From an uncultured Erysipelotrichaceae bacterium (GTDB lineage Bacteria > Bacillota_I > Bacilli_A > Erysipelotrichales > Erysipelotrichaceae): DNA of 12,369 bases. Below the pieces are notes generated by a model. That model saw only the letters and a list, made by a program, of their open reading frames with translations, ran no database searches and was not told the origin of the DNA. Made by a program: the position numbers and the translations under genes. Shown here piece after piece: positions 7,374 through 12,369 of the stretch (its first letter is position 1; each line of letters opens with the position of its first letter). The stretch spans positions 1 through 12,369 of the forward strand of contig CANDJN010000050.1 of assembly GCA_947385085.1 (NCBI GenBank). Reading direction: 5' to 3'.

Positions 7374-8400
7374 GTATTGATTCCTGCTCCTTTTTTAAGT
7401 ATTGTGTTTGTTGTTCCTTTACTTGTAGATAACCCGCTTTTAAGTCACGCTCACAAAGAGCGATTGTTTCCGAACTGTCATAGCCGCGCGATGGGTCCAG
7501 TTTATCTGCAATATAGACGATTCTTGCCAATGATGATGAATTCGCACCAGTCACATGATAATAAATGGCTTTGAATATGTCATCATCAACAATGCCAAAC
7601 GCGCTTCTCACATAATAAGCACCGGCATAGCCATGCCAGATCGCTGCCGGCTCCGATATACGCTTGGGATCTAAGGTCTTCAAATAGGAATGCAGCCGCT
7701 CCCAATCCCATTCCTTACAAATATCGTGAAGCACTCCTGCGACATAGGCTTTTTGTGAATCCATATGATGTGCCTTAGCCAAAGCAACACATAACGCTGC
7801 CACACTCTGACAATGCAGAAAACGCCGCTCGCTAAGATGTCCCTGCGCAAAGTTCTCCACATATAAATAGTGCTTGGCCATCAGCTTTCGCACTTGCTTT
7901 GGCACCATCCATAAGCTGTGACCATGACGAATATCGGTACTGGAAATATCCCAAAGCTTCATCGTCATCGCCTGATAAGGATAAGCACAGGTGATTGTTT
8001 CCTCATTCCGTGGAAATACATAAAATACGATCGCTTTCGACACCTCATCAATATTCTTCCAACGATTCAACTGCTGCGCCTGATCATTGCCGATCAGCCA
8101 AACAAAGTCATGCTGGGGAAAACGGCGTTTACATTCGCGAATTGTATCAACGGTATAGGAGGTTCCTTCACGTTCCCCTTCCAGCGTACATACTTTCATG
8201 TGACGCTCATGATGAATGGCAGCTTCAACCATCTTAACCCGCATATCAAAGGGTGTTAGCCGGCGATCCTTTAGCGGCGTGGAACCTGTAACCATAAACC
8301 ACACTTCCTGTACCAAATGATGACGCAGTACATGATGCGCCATTGCCATGTGTCCCAAATGAATCGGATCAAAGCTTCCTCCTAAAATCGCTATTTTCAT
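7363..8400 (-). CDS. nadD-yqeK: Fused NadD (nicotinate-nucleotide adenylyltransferase) and YqeK (HD-domain Ap4A hydrolase)
   Basis: Two enzymes that are separate adjacent genes in B. subtilis form one 345-residue reading frame. Residues 1-182 are NadD, which makes deamido-NAD from nicotinate mononucleotide and ATP. It has the nucleotidyltransferase motif GGSFDPIHLGH (7-17), WLIGNDQAQQLNRW (101-114) and ISSTDIR (152-158). Residues about 188-340 are YqeK, an HD phosphohydrolase that splits diadenosine tetraphosphate symmetrically. Its metal ligands are visible as H196, H225-D226, H256, H282 and D299 (in YIADKLDP). No stop or shift lies between the two parts, and the linker is short (about 183-190). 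Both active sites look intact. The start follows GGAG in the end of yhbY, with one base between the genes. I recall similar NadD-HD fusions in Mycoplasma. Confidence 0.93.
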   Translation of the reverse strand: MKIAILGGSFDPIHLGHMAMAHHVLRHHLVQEVWFMVTGSTPLKDRRLTPFDMRVKMVEAAIHHERHMKVCTLEGEREGTSYTVDTIRECKRRFPQHDFVWLIGNDQAQQLNRWKNIDEVSKAIVFYVFPRNEETITCAYPYQAMTMKLWDISSTDIRHGHSLWMVPKQVRKLMAKHYLYVENFAQGHLSERRFLHCQSVAALCVALAKAHHMDSQKAYVAGVLHDICKEWDWERLHSYLKTLDPKRISEPAAIWHGYAGAYYVRSAFGIVDDDIFKAIYYHVTGANSSSLARIVYIADKLDPSRGYDSSETIALCERDLKAGYLQVKEQQTQYLKKEQESIHGS

Positions 8401-8401
8401 C

Positions 8402-8686
8402 TTATAGCTCCATTAAATTGCGCTTACTGCGGCGATATAGTACAATCGTTCGTCCAATCTGCTGGATGATCTGTGAATTAGTCGCACTGCTTAAATCCAA
8501 CGCCGCCTCGCGCACAGACAGCGTACATGTTTTTAAGAGACTGATTTTTACCAATTCATGTGCTGTCAGCGAATCAGAGATCGTTTTAATCGTACTTTCC
8601 TTAATGTTATCCTTACCGATCTGAAACAGCGCTTTTCGCGTTTGCGCAATCCCGCGCAGCTTGCGTTTATCCTGCGTACTTAACAT
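8402..8686 (-). CDS. yhbY: YhbY/YqeI-family CRM-domain RNA-binding protein
   Basis: The 94 residues make one CRM domain, the fold that binds pre-50S particles in bacteria, so a role in large-subunit assembly is expected. Recognisable parts are the N-terminal KRKLRGIAQTRKALFQIGK, the central ISDSLTAHELVKISLL and the C-terminal IIQQIGRTIVLYRRSK. The usual GKGG-type GxxG loop reads GKDN here, losing the second glycine. The start shares one base with the yqeH stop (TAATG). In B. subtilis, aroE lies between yqeH and this gene as I recall; it is absent here. Confidence 0.9.
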   Translation of the reverse strand: MLSTQDKRKLRGIAQTRKALFQIGKDNIKESTIKTISDSLTAHELVKISLLKTCTLSVREAALDLSSATNSQIIQQIGRTIVLYRRSKRNLMEL

Positions 8687-9765
8687 TATATCATTGCCTT
8701 TCTAAACGCTACCCCTACCCCTTTTGGTACATAAATATGAATAACCTTGACATCACCGCTGATACAGAACCATCCCAAGCCATGGATGACCACATCCAGC
8801 TTCTCACCGCATCCCAGATGTGTATATTTCCGCATTGTGGTATGCTCCTTGGTTAATGTAGGACTTAATAATTCACTCCAATGATTTTCCCACAAAGCGT
8901 CGGCTTTTTCCTGCTTGCCGCGATGAAGTTTCAACTGTGAAGAAAAGTAACCAACACAGCTCACCTTTTTACCGCCAATCAAATCCAGGCGCGCTAAGCC
9001 CCCAATTGCCAGCGATTGATCCTCATAAAGCTGATAATTGCGTGCTTTTAACCGCTGATTAGGAATTAGCTGTTTCAAGACGTCGTCATTTGCTAAGGTC
9101 AAGCAGCTGTCATCACGTGTCAAACCGGGCGTATCATGAAGAATATATTCACCCATATCGACATTTACTATTTCCAATGTGGTCCCCGGATAACGAGACG
9201 TGGTTAAATCGTTGCGTTCCAGCAGTGCATTTAACAAGGTGCTCTTGCCGGCATTAGCCATACCCATCACTACAACATCACGTTCATCGCGATAAAGAGC
9301 GATGGCCTTTTTCACTTCAGCTATTGAATCATTGTGTGCTGCATGCGCATTTTTTACTAAATCACCGCAGATCACCAAGCCGTCAATAGAAATTCCTAAA
9401 TCGCGGCATCGTTCAAAGATAAAGCGCGACAGTTTCTCATTGCTTAACGTATCCGGCAGTAAATCACGTTTTGTTCCTATCATAATCAATGGCTTGCCGT
9501 TTAAATGGCGCTGAATGCCATGGATCATATTCGATTCAAAATCAAATAGATCCACCACCCATAATACCATCGCATCCAAGCGGGCAATCTGTTCTAATAC
9601 AGTATGGGGATCAATACCTGTTTTCATGGAAATTGTCACATCATCATAATGGCGAATCCGAAAACAGCGCTGACAATATTGCGCATCTTCCTTCGGCGTA
9701 TAACCGATTTGATTTTTATTCGTGTACTGCAGTATGACACCGCACCCTTTACATTGCTTATTCAT
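8686..9765 (-). CDS. yqeH: Circularly permuted ribosome-assembly GTPase YqeH
   Basis: YqeH is needed for 30S subunit assembly in B. subtilis. The 359-residue protein starts with a zinc finger, C5-x2-C8 and C31-x2-C34. The GTPase motifs come in permuted order: G4-like TKRD (98-101), then the P-loop GMANAGKST (168-176), G2 threonine near 196 (YPGTTLE) and G3 DTPG (211-214). The G4 is TKRD instead of the usual NKxD, a common variant in this family. The C-terminal third (about 230-359) is the RNA/protein-binding region. The start overlaps yqeG by 8 bases, with AAGGAG just upstream as ribosome binding site. All expected parts are present. Confidence 0.94.
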   Translation of the reverse strand: MNKQCKGCGVILQYTNKNQIGYTPKEDAQYCQRCFRIRHYDDVTISMKTGIDPHTVLEQIARLDAMVLWVVDLFDFESNMIHGIQRHLNGKPLIMIGTKRDLLPDTLSNEKLSRFIFERCRDLGISIDGLVICGDLVKNAHAAHNDSIAEVKKAIALYRDERDVVVMGMANAGKSTLLNALLERNDLTTSRYPGTTLEIVNVDMGEYILHDTPGLTRDDSCLTLANDDVLKQLIPNQRLKARNYQLYEDQSLAIGGLARLDLIGGKKVSCVGYFSSQLKLHRGKQEKADALWENHWSELLSPTLTKEHTTMRKYTHLGCGEKLDVVIHGLGWFCISGDVKVIHIYVPKGVGVAFRKAMI

Positions 9766-10282
9766 TAAATTCTCCTTTACGCAGTTTTCCCTGTGCTTTC
9801 AGCACTGAAAAAACAATGTTTTCAAAAAAACGATTGACTTTGGTACAGCGTAAATCACGCTGTGCGACCGGCTGTGTCAATATCGTATAACAACCGATGC
9901 GATTGGCACCTAACATATCGGTCAACAGTTGATCCCCCAATACTGCCACTTGTTTTGGCGTACAATTCATATCCTTTATCATTTTCACATATGTTTTTTT
10001 CAACGGCTTACGGGCAAAGGGATACGTTGCCACATCCAAAGAAGCCGCAAAGGTATCGACGCGCTCCTTCACATTATTGGAGACCAAAACCATTTGCAGA
10101 CCACTTTGCTTAACCTTCTGTACAAAAGCAACGACGCTATCATCCGGAATCGCTTCATCATGCGCCACCAGTGTATTGTCAATATCGCATACCAGAACAC
10201 GAATTCCTAATTGTTTCAATCGTGATAAATCCAGATTTTGATATGTTTGAATATACCAATCCGGGGTGAAAAGCTTTCGCAT
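9758..10282 (-). CDS. yqeG: YqeG-family HAD phosphatase
   Basis: This is a HAD-superfamily phosphatase of the YqeG (IIIA) group. In plants and fungi relatives dephosphorylate phosphatidylglycerophosphate; the substrate in Bacillota is unsettled as far as I know. From the chosen start it has 174 residues. Motif I is DIDNTL (nucleophile Asp and acid Asp), motif II is LVSNN, the lysine of motif III is in ARKPLKK, and motif IV is VLGDQLLTDMLGANRIG. An open frame continues 14 codons upstream, but the ATG at 10280-10282 follows AGGAGAGG by about 6 bases and gives the family's normal N-terminus, so that start is used. It is the first gene of the long yqe operon. Confidence 0.92.
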   Translation of the reverse strand: MRKLFTPDWYIQTYQNLDLSRLKQLGIRVLVCDIDNTLVAHDEAIPDDSVVAFVQKVKQSGLQMVLVSNNVKERVDTFAASLDVATYPFARKPLKKTYVKMIKDMNCTPKQVAVLGDQLLTDMLGANRIGCYTILTQPVAQRDLRCTKVNRFFENIVFSVLKAQGKLRKGEFNE

Positions 10283-10314
10283 GACATCCTCTCCTCGCTC
10301 CGTTATACGGTAGT

Positions 10315-10343
10315 ATTTTAACACACTTATTCATGAAAATAAA
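10315..10343 (-). promoter_or_regulatory. Promoter of the yqeG operon
   Basis: The minus strand carries an extended -10, TGTTAAAAT (10315-10323). Seventeen bases upstream of the hexamer is the weak -35 TTTATT (10338-10343). The start would lie near 10308, about 26 bases before the yqeG ATG. Confidence 0.5.
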
Positions 10344-10401
10344 TGTACAAGCACAAAATCCCTTCACCAACTGCCATATACCACCAATGACAATGCAATA
10401 T

Positions 10402-10476
10402 AAAAAGGAGCGATGATGCTTCGTAACATTCATTTGAGCAAACGACTCAAATTCCTTACAAGCTAATCATTACTCC
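10402..10476 (-). terminator. Long branched hairpin with T run after sepF
   Basis: On the minus strand GGAG (10473-10476) pairs with CTCC (10407-10410), ATGAT (10466-10470) with ATCAT (10413-10417), GCTT (10460-10463) with AAGC (10418-10421), and GTAA (10456-10459) with TTAC (10423-10426). An inner 7-bp stem, ATTTGAG/CTCAAAT (10446-10452 and 10432-10438), caps it. The outer arm ends in CTCC followed by five T (10402-10406). It fits an elaborate intrinsic terminator for sepF. A structured RNA or a leader element of the downstream yqeG operon is possible. The rest of the gap 10283-10504 shows only the yqeG promoter. Confidence 0.65.
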
Positions 10477-10504
10477 GTTCTTAAATCAAAATTACTTTCA
10501 AGCA

Positions 10505-10912
10505 TTAATCTTCTTCATTGGCTTCCAATGTAATATTCCCATGAACACCGATATTTTTCGGAGCACACAGAATAACATTATGACCGATTTTTTGAATACT
10601 GCCATCCAATGCGAATACGACACCTGTTAAAAAATCAATGGTGCGCTGTGCATAATCACGCTGTAGCTTATGTAAATTGATTACTGCGGCACGATTTTCC
10701 TTTAATCGTTTCGCGACCTCCTCTGCCTCATCAAAGGAACGCGGCTCGAACAATACCATCTTAGTATCATTCGGAACCCGATTTACCACCTTGGATTTCG
10801 GTGCTTCATATTCTGAGATGACTGGTGCTTCTTCATCATCTTCTTCTACTTCTAAAATTTCATCTTCATCAATCGGGGCAACCCACTCTTTAAACTTTTG
10901 ACTAATTCCCAT
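10505..10912 (-). CDS. sepF: Cell division protein SepF
   Basis: SepF anchors and bundles FtsZ at the membrane during septum formation. The 135 residues show the standard layout. A short amphipathic N-terminal helix (MGISQKFKEWV) is for membrane binding. A very acidic linker (about 14-30) follows. The core (about 50-128) contains KMVLFEPRSFDEAEEVAKRL, RAAVINLHKLQRD, RTIDFLTGVVFALDGSIQKIG and VILCAPKNIGV. It has AGGAGG upstream as ribosome binding site. Position after ylmC matches the ylm cluster downstream of sigG in B. subtilis, but ylmD and ylmE, which I recall lying between them there, are absent here. Confidence 0.95.
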   Translation of the reverse strand: MGISQKFKEWVAPIDEDEILEVEEDDEEAPVISEYEAPKSKVVNRVPNDTKMVLFEPRSFDEAEEVAKRLKENRAAVINLHKLQRDYAQRTIDFLTGVVFALDGSIQKIGHNVILCAPKNIGVHGNITLEANEED

Positions 10913-10939
10913 GATTATATACCTCCTAGGACCGTTTCT

Positions 10940-10968
10940 ATTATAACATGATTCGCCCTTAAGAAAAA
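10940..10968 (-). promoter_or_regulatory. sepF promoter (extended -10)
   Basis: The minus strand has TGTTATAAT (10940-10948), a full consensus TATAAT with the TGn extension. No good -35 is seen at 17 bases (TTTTTC). The start would be near 10933, giving a leader of about 20 bases that includes the AGGAGG. Confidence 0.65.
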
Positions 10969-10998
10969 CCCTTCTGGCATCTTTTTTACGATAAAAGT

Positions 10999-11022
10999 CA
11001 AAATTAAAAGGGGCTTACCCCT
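10999..11022 (-). terminator. Short-stem terminator of sigG-ylmC
   Basis: On the minus strand AGGGG (11018-11022) and CCCCT (11009-11013) form a 5-bp GC-rich stem with a four-base loop. It is followed by TTTTAATTTT. The first arm overlaps the ylmC stop codon (11021-11023). The stem is short, so efficiency is uncertain. Confidence 0.6.
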
Positions 11023-11263
11023 AAGATGTTTGTACGATCACCACATCTTCTCCGATTGATACAATGTCACAAACGCGAATCGCAATTTCCGCATTGGGAA
11101 ACAGCCACGGAAACAACCGCTTTAAACAATTTGGCTTTGGCGCCACATAAAACTCCCGAATCACAAAATCCTTTTCCAGAAACGACAGATCACACACAGA
11201 ACCAATCACCTTTCCCGTCTTGATCTCGATTACTTGCTTACTGCTTAAATCACTAAAACGCAT
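11021..11263 (-). CDS. ylmC: YlmC/YmxH family PRC-barrel sporulation protein
   Basis: The product is a small PRC-barrel-like protein of 80 residues (MRFSDLSSKQVIEIKTGKVI, then GSVCDLSF, and the closing strands IRVCDIVSIGEDVVIV). The YlmC/YmxH family is found mainly in spore-forming Bacillota and its biochemical role is not known to me. Upstream in-frame GTG codons give up to two extra residues, but the ATG at 11261-11263 sits about 6 bases after AGGTGA and is preferred. Its place right after sigG repeats the B. subtilis order. The 50-base gap to sigG has no terminator, so it is probably co-transcribed. A CATATACT sequence in the gap resembles a sigma-E -10, but no matching -35 is seen. Confidence 0.85.
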   Translation of the reverse strand: MRFSDLSSKQVIEIKTGKVIGSVCDLSFLEKDFVIREFYVAPKPNCLKRLFPWLFPNAEIAIRVCDIVSIGEDVVIVQTS

Positions 11264-11313
11264 GCTCACTCACCTGTTATTAGTATATGCGCAGGGTTTG
11301 TTGAATGTGTCGA

Positions 11314-12090
11314 TTAACCGATATTTTTGCGTAATGTAGCGATCGCATTTTTTTCCAAGCGTGATACCTGCGCCTGTGAAATTCCCAGCTCCTGCGCAAT
11401 TTCCGTTTGTGTTTTATCCTCATAATAGCGCTTATGTATGATGTCCAATTCCTTTGCTTTCAAACTTTTCATACTCTTTTTTAATGCCAGCACATTTTCC
11501 AGTAGGGTGATTTCATCCTTTTCATCACGAATCTGATCCAAGAGATATAATTCATCACCATCGCTGTTATAGACAGGTTCAAAGATCGAAATCACCGATT
11601 GAACCGAATCAAGCGCATCCACCACATCCTTTTCTTTGACATCTAGTTGTTGGGCCAGCCAAGCTGTGGTTGGTTCTTTCTCGTGCTGATGAATATAATC
11701 TTCTTTTAGCTTAAATGCTTTATAAGCGAGATCCTTTAAATGTCTTGATACGCGAATGACTTGATTGTCACGTAAATAGCGTTTAATTTCTCCCATGATC
11801 ATCGGTACGGCATAGGTAGAAAAGCGCACTTCATGCTTTAAATCAAAGTGATCGATAGATTTCACCAATCCGATACATCCGACTTGAAATAAATCATCCA
11901 TATTTTCACACCGGGACGCAAAACGCTGAACAATTGACAATACCAGCTTTAAGTTCCCGTTTATCAGCGTTTCTTTTGCCGTAAGATCTCCGTTTTGTAA
12001 ACGGATAAATAACGCTTTCATTTCCTGATTTGTCAGCACCTTCAAATTACCGGTTTGAATTCCGCTGATCGTCACCTTATAGCGGCTCAT
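11314..12090 (-). CDS. sigG: Sporulation sigma factor sigma-G (late forespore)
   Basis: Sigma-G directs transcription in the forespore after engulfment (small acid-soluble proteins, germination proteins). The 258 residues match B. subtilis sigma-G from end to end. The N-terminal signature is KVTISGIQTGNLKVL. Region 2 has NGNLKLVLSIVQRF, DLFQVGCIGLVKSID (66-80), FSTYAVPMIMGEI and YLRDNQVIRVSRHLKD. Region 3 has EPVYNSDGDELYLLDQI. The region 4 helix-turn-helix TQTEIAQELGISQAQVSRLEK is at 227-247. The close match to SigG across region 3 and the N-terminus separates it from sigma-F. The ribosome binding site is AAGGAGG about 7 bases from the ATG. A forespore-type promoter and a hairpin covering this site lie upstream. 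sigE precedes it, the classic tandem. Confidence 0.95.
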   Translation of the reverse strand: MSRYKVTISGIQTGNLKVLTNQEMKALFIRLQNGDLTAKETLINGNLKLVLSIVQRFASRCENMDDLFQVGCIGLVKSIDHFDLKHEVRFSTYAVPMIMGEIKRYLRDNQVIRVSRHLKDLAYKAFKLKEDYIHQHEKEPTTAWLAQQLDVKEKDVVDALDSVQSVISIFEPVYNSDGDELYLLDQIRDEKDEITLLENVLALKKSMKSLKAKELDIIHKRYYEDKTQTEIAQELGISQAQVSRLEKNAIATLRKNIG

Positions 12091-12099
12091 GAATCTTCC

Positions 12100-12134
12100 T
12101 CCTTCACGTTTACTTTCAGTTTGCCCGTGAAGGA
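12100..12134 (-). promoter_or_regulatory. Hairpin covering the sigG ribosome binding site
   Basis: On the minus strand TCCTTCACG (12126-12134) is perfectly complementary to CGTGAAGGA (12100-12108), with a 17-base loop. The second arm takes up AAGGA of the AAGGAGG ribosome binding site (12098-12104). The first arm lies upstream of the expected start of the sigG promoter. Only read-through RNA from sigE would fold it; RNA from the local promoter would leave the site free. Confidence 0.6.
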
Positions 12135-12146
12135 ATCGCTTTATGC
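12117..12146 (-). promoter_or_regulatory. Sigma-F/sigma-G-type promoter of sigG
   Basis: GCATA (12142-12146) and GGCAAACTG (12117-12125) are separated by 16 bases. The -10 fits the B. subtilis sigma-F pattern GGHRAHMTR at every position as I remember it, and GCATA is the usual forespore -35. The start would lie near 12110, about 20 bases before the ATG. Confidence 0.65.
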
Positions 12147-12192
12147 GTGAATCAACGGTAAAGAAATATTTGGCAAAAGGTAGGTATTTTAA

Positions 12193-12228
12193 CGTAAAAA
12201 AAGAATTTATCCATGACGATAAATTCTT
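12193..12228 (-). terminator. Intrinsic terminator between sigE and sigG
   Basis: On the minus strand AAGAATTTATC (12218-12228) pairs perfectly with GATAAATTCTT (12201-12211) around a six-base loop, followed by a T-rich run reaching 12195. The 11-bp stem is AT-rich. It would limit, perhaps not abolish, read-through from sigE into sigG. Confidence 0.8.
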
Positions 12229-12242
12229 AATTATAGATAATG

Positions 12243-12322
12243 CTATTGCAGATTTTTCATCTGTACTTTCAACTTGGCAATAATACGCTTTTCCAAGCGT
12301 GAGATATACGATTGAGATATGC
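12243..12322 (-). CDS. sigE: Sporulation sigma factor sigma-E, C-terminal fragment (partial)
   Basis: Only the last 25 whole codons plus two bases and the stop remain before the contig edge. The translation ISQSYISRLEKRIIAKLK followed by VQMKNLQ matches the end of region 4.2 of sigma-E (GISQSYISRLEKRI in B. subtilis). Sigma-E governs early mother-cell transcription and is made as a precursor cleaved by SpoIIGA; that processing region lies outside the window. The first partial codon ends in GC, as expected for the glycine codon GGC of the GIS motif. Its first base is replaced by the adapter's A at 12323, which marks the junction exactly. Tandem placement before sigG supports the call. Confidence 0.85.
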
Positions 12323-12369
12323 AGATCGGAAGAGCGTCGTGTAGGGAAAGAGTGTTATCGCACGTGGTG
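12323..12369. other. Illumina TruSeq adapter left on the contig end
   Basis: From 12323 the sequence reads AGATCGGAAGAGC and continues through GTCGTGTAGGGAAAGAGTGT to 12355, all 33 bases of the TruSeq universal (P5-side) adapter read-through. The next eight bases, TATCGCAC (12356-12363), sit where the i5 index belongs. The last six (GTGGTG) agree with the following adapter bases only for GTG. This is not genomic DNA. Confidence 0.97.

Noticed and set aside
10179..10433. An 84-codon minus-strand open frame overlapping the start of yqeG
   Set aside because: It crosses the yqeG promoter and part of the sepF terminator, has no good ribosome binding site, and shows no family resemblance. It is in another frame over a well-supported gene.
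11270..11313. A sigma-E-like promoter (CATATACT) before ylmC
   Set aside because: Only the -10 resembles the consensus; no ATA-type -35 lies 13-18 bases upstream, and the gene can be reached from the sigG promoter.
1..12322. A new defence, mobile or biosynthetic system
   Set aside because: Every sizeable frame belongs to a known core family in an order close to B. subtilis. No transposase, integrase, phage gene, repeat array or cluster of unknown genes is present.
12321..12369. Continuation of the sigE coding frame or a novel element at the right end
   Set aside because: The bases are the sequencing adapter, so no biological meaning is attached to them.

Overview
The window looks like chromosome from a low-GC, endospore-forming Bacillota. 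Gene order follows Bacillus subtilis closely in three blocks: gpsB-recU-ponA with nth-dnaD-ypmB; yqeG-yqeH-yhbY-nadD-yqeK-rsfS-yqeM; and sigE-sigG-ylmC-sepF. A NadD-YqeK fusion of the kind I recall from Mollicutes, combined with sporulation sigma factors, makes a spore-forming relative of the Erysipelotrichia my best guess. That placement is inference. The window also looks like a whole short-read contig, because its right end runs into an Illumina adapter.

Left to right: a short gpsB-like gene (minus strand) ends almost at the contig edge. Divergent from it are recU and the bifunctional penicillin-binding protein gene ponA (plus strand, ATGA overlap), closed by a strong terminator at 3867-3901. 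A second terminator points the other way and closes a long minus-strand run. From promoter to end that run reads yqeG, yqeH, yhbY, nadD-yqeK, rsfS, yqeM, mtnN, ypmB, dnaD, nth. Most junctions overlap by a few bases, so translational coupling is likely. A probable internal promoter sits before ypmB. The run mixes ribosome assembly (YqeH, YhbY, RsfS), NAD synthesis and Ap4A breakdown (NadD-YqeK), SAM-dependent methylation with SAH removal (YqeM, MtnN), replication restart (DnaD) and base excision repair (Nth).

Further right, all minus strand: sepF (cell division) with its own extended -10 promoter and a long branched terminator-like hairpin after it; ylmC/ymxH; sigG (late forespore sigma factor); and the last 25 codons of sigE (early mother-cell sigma factor). 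Between sigE and sigG lie a terminator, a good sigma-F/sigma-G-type promoter, and a hairpin that would cover the sigG ribosome binding site only in transcripts reading through from sigE. This is the most interesting regulatory signal in the window.

Bases 12323-12369 are not genomic: they match the Illumina TruSeq adapter followed by what looks like an index. I see no mobile element, CRISPR array, tRNA, rRNA, toxin-antitoxin or defence system. The window is core genome, and I do not find a new multi-gene system in it.
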